This document shows, piece by piece, positions 55,601-62,904 of a stretch of DNA of 64,000 bases. This DNA is from Promethearchaeota archaeon. GTDB lineage: Archaea > Asgardarchaeota > Lokiarchaeia > Sigyniarchaeales > SOKP01. The notes under the pieces were generated by a model, which saw nothing but the letters and a program-made list of their open reading frames with translations, did no database searches and was not told the origin of the DNA. The stretch covers positions 1 to 64,000 of the forward strand of contig JABXKD010000005.1 of the NCBI GenBank assembly GCA_013375475.1, read 5' to 3'. The position numbers were made by a program, and so were the translations under genes. Position 1 is the stretch's first letter. Each line of letters opens with the position of its first letter.

Positions 55601-57881
55601 AGTAAAGGTAAAGAACCCTGAGGAGATCGCGCATCTCATAACTGCGGGTTCATATGAAAAAAAGCGGCTATTTAGTATTATAGCCCATATAGATCACGGT
55701 AAAACAACTGCAAGCGACTATCTGTTAAGAAGAGCAGGATTAATGCGTGAAGAAGATGCCGGACAGCTCCAAATGACCGATTCAGATTTAGAATAAGACT
55801 TACTTTTTCTACTGAAAGAAGAGGAGCAGGCAAGAGGAATTACTATTTTCACGAGTGTAGTTTTATTAGCTTTCAATGACCCTAGAAAACCAGATGACGA
55901 CGAACCATACATCCTTCAAATTAACGATACTCCTGGGCATATTTCTTTTACCGGAGAAGTATCGCGTGCGCTTAGAGGTAGCGATGGCGCTATAATTCTC
56001 GTTGATGCTTTAGAGGGTGTCATGACTCAAACGGAAACCAATATTCGATTATCTGTTGGCGAAGAGTTTTGTAAACCTGTTCTATTTATAAATAAAGTAG
56101 ATCGCTTAATTAGCGAGCTTAAGTTAAGCCCAGAAGACACTTTTGCGAAAATTGACAAAATATCGAGACAAGTTAATGAATTAATCAAAAAGATTAGACC
56201 TGAAGGATCAGGTTGGGGCGTCGATTTTGCTAAAAATAGCGTTGCCGTTGGCTCAGCGAAGCATGGGTGGGGTTTTACATATGAGATTTTATTGGAAAAA
56301 GGTTTAAAGCCACAAGATGTATTCGCAAAATATAAAGAAGGCGATATTCAATGGTTGAGAGATAATCTTCCACTTGACGAGCCCATGTTAAGGATGGTTG
56401 TGGATCATTTACCTAATCCTGTAGAAGCTTCAAAGTATAGAATCCCTCATATATGGGGGGGCGATTTAAACTCAGAACTCGGACAATCTCTTCAAAAATG
56501 CGATCCTAAAGGTCCTCTCTATGGCATGATTACAAAAATATTCTTAGATCCACGAAGAGGGTATCAAGCTACTCTAATAGGTCGCGTTTTTTCTGGTACA
56601 TTCGATCACACTGATTCAATTTATTTGATAGGCGGTAGGAGTACAAATCGAGTAAAACGATTAGGTGTTATGGAAATAACAGATCTTTTAGATATTCCCC
56701 GAGTTCCAGCAGGTAATTTATTTGCCTTATACGGGTTTATTTGCCCATCTGGAGAGACATTTATGTCTGCAAGTGACGTACCAAAAGATAAGGAGGAAGC
56801 ATACCAATTACCCACCTTTGAAAAAATCCAATACGCCTGTGAACCCGTTGTTTCAAGAAGTATAAAAGCCCAAGATCCACAGGAGATAGATAAATTGACT
56901 ACAGTAGTAAACAAGTGGCTTCAAGCAGATCCAACTGCGATGTATCGTTTAGATAAAGAGTCTGGAGAATTTATATTAAGCGGAATTGATCCGCTTCAAA
57001 TTGAGATACTTACAAAGCGAATTAATAATCAAGTGGAAATTAATATTGGAGAGCCGATTATAGTATATCGAGAAAAAATAACCAAGAGAAGCAGAGATTA
57101 TTACACAAAATCAGCTAACACACATAATCGCATTTTGTTATACATTGAACCACTAGACGAGAAAACGGAAAAACTAATTGAGTCTGGAAAAATAACAGAT
57201 CTGATGAATGAAAAGGATAAAGCTAAAATCTTGAGAGAGGAAGCTGATTGGGACGCGAAAGAAGCTAGACGAATTGTTGATGTGTATCAAGGAAGCTTAC
57301 TCGTAAACGGTACCTCGGGATTACAACGATTCGATAAAGTTAAATCGTATTTAACGGCCGCTTTTAGGGATTGGCTTGGAGAATGTATTCTTGCGAAAGA
57401 ACCAGCCGCAGGATTTAAAGTTGTTTTCACAGATATGACAATTCACGAAGATACAAGGCATACATCATATGGTCAAATCGCTGGAATGGCTTTTTCAGCA
57501 ATGTCACTAGCTATGTTGGACGCTGGACCTCATCTTTTTGAACCCATTCAGAAAATTGACGTGAAAACTCCAGAAGGGACTGAGGGACCGGTAAATGCTA
57601 TTATTAGCAAGCGACGTGGTAAAATTACAAACGTAATTCCCGAAGGAGAGTACGTAAGAGTTCAGGGTGAAATTCCCGCAGCTGAAACTATTGGTATAGC
57701 TGACGATATTCGAGGTTCTACTCAAGGAAGGGCTTTTTTTGGATACGAATTTTCGGGATTTGAAAAAGTACCAAATAGTTTAGAAGAAGATCTTATCCTC
57801 GAAATTCGCAAACGTAAAGGTATGCCAGACCACTTGCCAAATACTTCAAGTTGGGATCGGTTTATTTACAAAAAGACTTAG
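55599..57881 (+). CDS. EF-2-family elongation factor (likely paralogue), interrupted by a 30-nt intron
   Basis: A translocase-type GTPase. The track ORF starts at 56022, far inside. Exon 1 (55599-55787) reads VKVKNPEEIAHLI...IIAHIDHGKTTASDYLLRRAG...LQMTDSD. An in-frame TAA follows, and exon 2 resumes at 55818 with EEEQARGITIF. G3 is NDTPGHISF. About 750 residues in all. No ATG, GTG or TTG is in frame at the 5' end, so ATA at 55599 (or GTA) may be the start. The diphthamide loop is IHEDTRHTSYGQI where HRG is usual, so this may be the Asgard EF-2 paralogue without diphthamide. The CDS is join(55599..55787,55818..57881). Confidence 0.88.
55788..55817 (+). other. 30-nt bulge-helix-bulge mini-intron in the EF-2-family gene
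   Basis: The central helix TCAG (55782-55785) with CTGA (55812-55815) is perfect. The bulges are AT^T and AA^G with cleavage after the second base. The inner helix TAGAA (55789-55793) with TTCTA (55807-55811) is flush with the central helix. Outer pairing is weak (one T-A pair). Removal deletes the in-frame TAA and yields TDSD|EEEQARGITI, the conserved switch I region at its normal spacing. The architecture matches the EF-1A intron. Confidence 0.85.
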
Positions 57882-57896
57882 ATTTTTATTTTATTA

Positions 57897-57904
57897 TTTT
57901 TTTT
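57897..57904 (+). terminator. T-tract terminator after EF-2
   Basis: An eight-T run within a T-rich stretch starting 3 nt after the EF-2 stop, in the short gap to the convergent GTPase gene. Probably ends the EF-2 mRNA. Confidence 0.45.
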
Positions 57905-57910
57905 ATATTT

Positions 57911-58474
57911 TTATTCTTCAGAAACTTTATAATAGAGCTTTCTAACTAGTTTTTGGAACGCTTCAATAACTCCTTGTCCTGTCAAAGCACTTGTTTTAAA
58001 GTATTCGATGATGTCATGTTCATTTACAAAGTTCCCAACATTAACATCCGAATTAATTTTCTCCTTATCAGAAGTCAAATCGTTTTCATTAATTAAGTCG
58101 ATTTTATTTCCAAAAAGTGCTATTGGAATATCTCCGCAATATTTTTTAAGTTCTTTAAACCACTTTTCAATGTGATCGTAGCTTTTTAATTCCTTAGGAG
58201 CGTGTGAAAATACAATAATCGCACCGCTACTACCATTATAAAATTTGCGACGCATTACTTCAAAGGTTTCTTGTCCTGCGATATCCCATATAAACAGCTT
58301 AACCTGCTTACCTTCTATTTTTTCTTCATAATTTGAGAATTGAGCCCCCAAAGTGGATATATAGTCTTTTTGAAACGATCCGGTGGTATATTTTTTAACC
58401 AGTGTCGTTTTACCAACAGCGGGATCACCAATAACAGTAATTTTAAATTTATATTCTTTTTCTCCTATTGACAT
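57911..58474 (-). CDS. Rab-like small GTPase
   Basis: A 187-residue GTPase from ATG 58474 (MSIGEKEYKFKITVIGD; the track start adds five residues). All motifs are canonical: G1 GDPAVGKTTL, switch I Thr in YISTLGAQF, G3 WDIAGQETF, G4 GNKIDL, G5 TSALTG. The closest eukaryotic relatives are Rab/Ras proteins. It ends in YYKVSEE with no prenylation Cys. It is convergent with the EF-2 gene. The function is unknown but an active GTP switch is expected. Confidence 0.92.
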   Translation of the reverse strand: MSIGEKEYKFKITVIGDPAVGKTTLVKKYTTGSFQKDYISTLGAQFSNYEEKIEGKQVKLFIWDIAGQETFEVMRRKFYNGSSGAIIVFSHAPKELKSYDHIEKWFKELKKYCGDIPIALFGNKIDLINENDLTSDKEKINSDVNVGNFVNEHDIIEYFKTSALTGQGVIEAFQKLVRKLYYKVSEE

Positions 58475-58613
58475 AATCTTGATAGTCAAAATTTCTTTAA
58501 ATATTTTTAACTATAGGAATTAGTCCAAATCTTAACATTTATAGAATTGAAGAAATATTATTAATATTAAGGGAATTTTGAAATGAATTGAAGAGAGTAA
58601 TATTGATGTAAAT

Positions 58614-59558
58614 ATGTCAGATGATCAAGAAAATCAAAATGAAGAAGAAACTAATATTGAGAAAGAAGAAACAAGAGAAGAAACAAGAGAAGAAATAAGA
58701 AAAGAACAAGACGATTTAGATGTATATATCTCAGATATGAAGAATCTCGAGACTGATTTTTCTGATTTAGAGGATCTTGACCTTGAAGAATTACAAGAAA
58801 TGCAAGAGGCAATTGCTAAGGTTAAAGAAATGGAAACCTTACAAAGTGAAGATGTTACTGAAGAGAAAATTTCAGAAGAATATGAATCCCTTGAATCTGA
58901 TGCTCAAAAAACCGAGCGTGAAGATTATTTAATGCAAAAAGAAGCTATGATTAGTGACTTCTCTGATATTGATAATATTGATTTTGACGAACTTCAGGAA
59001 ATGCAGAAAGCCATTGAGTCTGTACAACAAGAAGAAGACAAAGCAGTCGACACAGGAATAAGCGGATACCCAACTGGCAGCGCCGAATCCTCAGAATTAG
59101 AGGAACGCATAAAACAAGAACTCCTCGAGCGAAAACAAGAAACTAAAAAGGATATAATTACTCCCGAAAAATTTATAGATCGTGCAAAAAATAAGCGAGA
59201 CAAGATATGGTATCATGTACTTAATTACTTGGTCTATCAAGCAGAAGATCACATTGCCAGCAAGGAATTACTTTACGAAATGTTAAAAGAAGTCACCAGT
59301 AAAAGCCCTATTGATCCAATTCCCGAAAACCAATTCTACTTTGGACTAGGTTATATCCTTCGATTGACTCTGAACGAGAAGCAAGTTGTTAAATACTTTA
59401 GAGGAGGTAAATTTAAAATTAACATTGGAATTAAAGGGATTAGCGATCTTTTAGAAGAAGTGGGAGAGCCAATTAGTACGAGACCAATTTTAAAAGAAGA
59501 AGAAAAAAGAAAGATGTACAAGGAATTTCTCAACGACGATTTTTTTGATCAGATTTAA
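58614..59558 (+). CDS. Acidic protein with duplicated helical motif, unknown function
   Basis: A 314-residue protein, not recognised. The N-terminal ~175 residues are strongly acidic and contain an internal duplication: FSDLEDLDLEELQEMQEAI and FSDIDNIDFDELQEMQKAI. The C-terminal part (from ~residue 190) is a folded domain with WYHVLNYLVYQAEDHIASKELLYEML and a basic-hydrophobic end, possibly winged-helix-like. It lies divergent from a Rab-like GTPase gene, and a functional link is possible but unproven. Confidence 0.7.
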   Translation: MSDDQENQNEEETNIEKEETREETREEIRKEQDDLDVYISDMKNLETDFSDLEDLDLEELQEMQEAIAKVKEMETLQSEDVTEEKISEEYESLESDAQKTEREDYLMQKEAMISDFSDIDNIDFDELQEMQKAIESVQQEEDKAVDTGISGYPTGSAESSELEERIKQELLERKQETKKDIITPEKFIDRAKNKRDKIWYHVLNYLVYQAEDHIASKELLYEMLKEVTSKSPIDPIPENQFYFGLGYILRLTLNEKQVVKYFRGGKFKINIGIKGISDLLEEVGEPISTRPILKEEEKRKMYKEFLNDDFFDQI

Positions 59559-59676
59559 TGAATAGATTATTGATGAAGTTTTTGTACACACAGCGAGATA
59601 ATTAAACTTATATATATCAGAAAAAATAATTAGTTACTGTTTTATTTAAAAAAATTAGAAAATATAGTGGTTATTT

Positions 59677-60441
59677 ATGGATATAGTAGATATCTTACAA
59701 GGGACGCTTAGTTTAATATATGTTTTAATTTCTTTCATTATCGGATTTACAATCATCTCCAAATATAGCAAATACAAGAATAGACTTTATATTCTAGTAG
59801 GACTGTGTTGGCTTATGTTGTCCACTCTTTGGCTACCAGAGGCTGCCTCATTCCTAATGAGCTTATTTATTCAACAAACTCTAGTAATAGATTGGTACTT
59901 TATAATAGGTAATGCCTTCGTTCCCGTTGCTTTATTCTGCTGGATTTTTGCTTATACAGATATGATCAGTCATCAGAAACAAAAACAAGCATTAGCACTT
60001 ATTGTTATCTTTGGTATTGTCTTTGAAGGACTATTTTTCTATCATTATTTCTTCTTGGATATTAGTTTGTTAGGGGTGATTAACCCGTTACGGCCCTTTA
60101 GTGCTGATTTGGGGTATTTCTTAATAATATTGTTGTTCATATCATTTCTGATCTTATTCGTAACAGGTTTCAAGTTTGCTAGAAGGTCTGTAAGGTCTGA
60201 AAATAAAGAAGTTAGACTAAAAGGGAAACTCCTTGAATTTGCTTTTATCACTTTTACAATTGCCGCTTTGCTTGAGAAAACCGCGAGATCACTTCTGATA
60301 GGAACGGTTTTTACTAATCCAACGGAGCCTATATTAGTAGTAATGTTAGTAGTTGTAAGAGTACTTTTAATTTCAAGCTCGATCGCCTTTTACGGTGGTT
60401 TTCTCCTACCACGATGGATGCGGGAGATTTTTAATCCATAA
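59677..60441 (+). CDS. Seven-transmembrane protein, unknown function
   Basis: A 254-residue hydrophobic protein with about seven membrane segments. The overall pattern (N-term outside, short loops, basic KFARRSVRSENKEVRLKGKLLEF between segments 5 and 6) resembles 7TM sensory domains of histidine kinases, but no cytoplasmic signalling domain follows. Its last 11 nt overlap the end of the convergent LAGLIDADG ORF. Confidence 0.65.
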   Translation: MDIVDILQGTLSLIYVLISFIIGFTIISKYSKYKNRLYILVGLCWLMLSTLWLPEAASFLMSLFIQQTLVIDWYFIIGNAFVPVALFCWIFAYTDMISHQKQKQALALIVIFGIVFEGLFFYHYFFLDISLLGVINPLRPFSADLGYFLIILLFISFLILFVTGFKFARRSVRSENKEVRLKGKLLEFAFITFTIAALLEKTARSLLIGTVFTNPTEPILVVMLVVVRVLLISSSIAFYGGFLLPRWMREIFNP

Positions 60442-62101
60442 TAATAACTTTTTTTTTTAATAGTCTTTTCCTTTTCAAACTCCCATCGTAGGATTTCATC
60501 ATAATTTCGAACAACTTGGGACCTAGTGAAATACGGTAGCATCCTTTTAATGTACACTCTTGGTCGAAAACTAATCCAATTTCTCCAGGAACTTTTGTCG
60601 TTATAATTTTATTTTTAATCTTGAATAATTCCTTAATATGGTTTAAATAAGTTTTATTTTTTGCATAAATTCCTGCTGATTTACCTCCCTTGTAAGTTCC
60701 ATCTCCATCGTAGAAACCAAGAAGGTACCCCAAAGCTACCTTCCCAGACAAAGTTTGCCACCATTCAATCTTTTCTTGCTTTGATTTTTTTTTTGCTTTA
60801 CTTAAACATTGTACTACATAGTTAGGTAATGAATTTAGTTCATTTTTAGTACTCCGAAATCCTAATTTGTCAAGATCCATCCCCATTGGTTTGCAAGCGA
60901 ATCGAAGAATAGCTGTTTTGTATTCTTTCAACTCCCCCTTATACCGTCTATAAATTAAGCGGAATTTAATCCGATCTATTGGTAAACCGACTGCTTTAGC
61001 AAATTTTTCGAGTAGATATTTATCTTTTAATGCTAGCTTTATTGTGATCCGTCCATTTTTTTCAGCTCGAGTGGCATCAGCAGACAAAAATCCAAACCAA
61101 TAAGACTTTTCGGGGAATTTCTCAATATTATGGAAGTAATTGGGTCTTGTTATCGTATATTGTTGTAACGAATATTCCTTTAAATCAGGATTGAGTTTTT
61201 CATATTTTTTTATCAATTCTATGCATTTTTTTGCTTTATTTCCAAAGATTTCATTAAGAAATTCCCTGATCTCACTTAATCTCTCTTTTGAGAATTTATA
61301 ATGAGGATTATAAGAGTGGTGAGAGGAATACATTATACGAGTAAAAACATTTTTAATAAATCCGTGAGTACCAGTAAGAATCATGCCCAATTCTTCATCA
61401 GATATTTTAAGTTCTCCTGAAACTCTTCCTAATTCCTTTTCCAAAATATCAATAAATTGGAGAGTGTTTAGCCCATTGTTTTGATATTTTTTAATTATTT
61501 CAGAGCAACTCCTCGCTTTCATTCCTAATTTCTTTTCTATATTTTCTTTTAAGAGTATCAAATCTTTTTCTTTTATAGTAAAATTGGGGTCTTCTTTAGT
61601 CCTTTTAATTACATATGAGGATACATACTTTTCATTCCTCCCCCATATTTTAGAAAGAGTCTGATCAGAATATTTATTCCCATGCTTTGTTACCAACCTT
61701 TCTGGAAAGATCAATGCTAATTCTTCAGAAAGCTGTTGTATTTCGTTTCTCAAATCTTCAATTAAATCTTTAGTAGTATAAGTATTTAATTTAGAACTTT
61801 TAGAACAACGAGGGCATCCATCGCCGTTTCTTATCTTTTGGTAATTAGCTTGCCAGGCATGTTTCTTTTTATTGCATTTCCATTTTAAGTCTATTTCGCT
61901 TGAGGGGGCATTTCCACATCTAATCAGTGTTTTATAAAATTCTACGCGATTCATCCCGACACTTATATCTTCTCTCATTTGATTTAGCGCTAGATAATCT
62001 TCGTATGTGATAGAAGTTTTTTTAGGACCTAGAGTCACATCAAATTCTGAATCTTCTCGAGTTGAATCTTCTCGAATTGTGTAAAGGAAATCTTTACACA
62101 A
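60431..62101 (-). CDS. LAGLIDADG homing-endonuclease-like protein with N-terminal zinc finger
   Basis: A 556-residue protein. Near residues 70-105 is a treble-clef-like zinc finger (LKWKCNKKKHAWQANY and GDGCPRC), often seen in DNA-binding mobile proteins. Two LAGLIDADG-type motifs follow: YWFGFLSADATRA and LGYLLGFYDGDGTYKG, in a C-terminal two-repeat nuclease domain with acidic residues present. The middle contains two similar repeats around EKKLGMKARSCSEIIKKY and NEIFGNKAKKCIELIKKY. It is free-standing, not inside an intein or recognisable intron. The TTG start lies in a hairpin, so the true start may be a later Met (MREDISVGMNRVEF). Confidence 0.75.
   Translation of the reverse strand: MCKDFLYTIREDSTREDSEFDVTLGPKKTSITYEDYLALNQMREDISVGMNRVEFYKTLIRCGNAPSSEIDLKWKCNKKKHAWQANYQKIRNGDGCPRCSKSSKLNTYTTKDLIEDLRNEIQQLSEELALIFPERLVTKHGNKYSDQTLSKIWGRNEKYVSSYVIKRTKEDPNFTIKEKDLILLKENIEKKLGMKARSCSEIIKKYQNNGLNTLQFIDILEKELGRVSGELKISDEELGMILTGTHGFIKNVFTRIMYSSHHSYNPHYKFSKERLSEIREFLNEIFGNKAKKCIELIKKYEKLNPDLKEYSLQQYTITRPNYFHNIEKFPEKSYWFGFLSADATRAEKNGRITIKLALKDKYLLEKFAKAVGLPIDRIKFRLIYRRYKGELKEYKTAILRFACKPMGMDLDKLGFRSTKNELNSLPNYVVQCLSKAKKKSKQEKIEWWQTLSGKVALGYLLGFYDGDGTYKGGKSAGIYAKNKTYLNHIKELFKIKNKIITTKVPGEIGLVFDQECTLKGCYRISLGPKLFEIMMKSYDGSLKRKRLLKKKVIIMD
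62049..62078. repeat. Tandem 15-bp repeat at the 5' end of the LAGLIDADG ORF
   Basis: GAATCTTCTCGAGTT and GAATCTTCTCGAATT are adjacent copies with one mismatch, coding the duplicated REDST/REDSE on the minus strand. They directly abut a perfect inverted repeat, which suggests a boundary structure. Confidence 0.7.
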
Positions 62102-62102
62102 T
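62076..62102. repeat. Perfect 11-bp inverted repeat at the 5' end of the LAGLIDADG ORF
   Basis: ATTGTGTAAAG, a 5-nt spacer GAAAT, then CTTTACACAAT. It includes the presumed TTG start codon on the minus strand. It could be an operator, an RNA hairpin controlling translation, or one terminus of a mobile unit. Confidence 0.7.
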
Positions 62103-62251
62103 AATTTTTTTTAATCTTTTATTAATTTTACTCTTTTTTACATATTTTAGGAATTTCTTAGATTAGAAAACCTTGGAATGTTAATAGGATTAAAAAAATT
62201 TAATTAATAAGCAGATATCATCAATATAGCGATACAAGATTATTTAAAACC

Positions 62252-62887
62252 ATGAAAAATAAACCTTCTTTGCTCATTATCGGAAATTCAAATGTAGGAA
62301 AAAGTTCAATAACAAGATTATTAGTTCCAAATCCGAAAAAGTTTAAAGGTAAAGCAGGTAAACAACCTGGAAGCACACTCATGATAAAATCTATTGGATT
62401 TCCTCAAATGCCTTACAAAATCGTAGATCTACCCGGGTTTGGATATATGAATAGTTCGAGTCGCCGGAGAGAAGAACACATAAAGAAACAACTAGTTATC
62501 CATATTGAAAAACACCATGATAACTACTTTTTTAGTTTAGTAGTATTGAATGCCTTAAGGATAGAAGATGAGTTAAAAAAATATTACCTGGAAAATGATA
62601 CTACTATTCCTCTATCTTTTGAGTTAATTAAATTTCTAAGGGAATTTGAAATACCAATTCTTGTTATTTTAAACAAAATAGATAAAATCTCAGTTTTTGA
62701 TAAGAAAAAGATAAATTCCTTGTTGATCAATTCAGCTAAGGATTATGGATTAAACTTAGTTCAAACCTCTGGTGAGTATGTTAGTGATTATAAGGAAATA
62801 CCTTATTTAGAATTCTCAGCAATAAAAAAAACAAATATAGAGAAATTAAAACGGATTATAAATATATCCCTTCAAAAGGAAGGCTAA
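62252..62887 (+). CDS. engB: EngB-type GTP-binding protein
   Basis: A 211-residue GTPase of the EngB/YihA family, presumed to act in ribosome assembly. G1 GNSNVGKSSI, G2 Thr in QPGSTLMIKS, G3 DLPGFGY and G4 NKID are all intact. The archaeal form has a small insertion after G3 (MNSSSRRREEHIKKQL). The start ATG at 62252 follows an AT-rich promoter-like stretch. It is convergent with the TYW1 gene. Confidence 0.92.
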   Translation: MKNKPSLLIIGNSNVGKSSITRLLVPNPKKFKGKAGKQPGSTLMIKSIGFPQMPYKIVDLPGFGYMNSSSRRREEHIKKQLVIHIEKHHDNYFFSLVVLNALRIEDELKKYYLENDTTIPLSFELIKFLREFEIPILVILNKIDKISVFDKKKINSLLINSAKDYGLNLVQTSGEYVSDYKEIPYLEFSAIKKTNIEKLKRIINISLQKEG

Positions 62888-62904
62888 ATACTCTTTTTAA
62901 ACCA

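Noticed and set aside
55589-55601. A 10-nt excision at the EF-2 5' end would fuse ATG to GTAAAGGTAAAG.
   Set aside because: It is too short for a bulge-helix-bulge intron and no helix supports it. A non-standard start codon is simpler.
58740-59020. True ubiquitin-interacting motifs in the acidic protein.
   Set aside because: The duplicated helices lack the conserved Ala-x-x-x-Ser core of UIMs, so only a loose resemblance is claimed.
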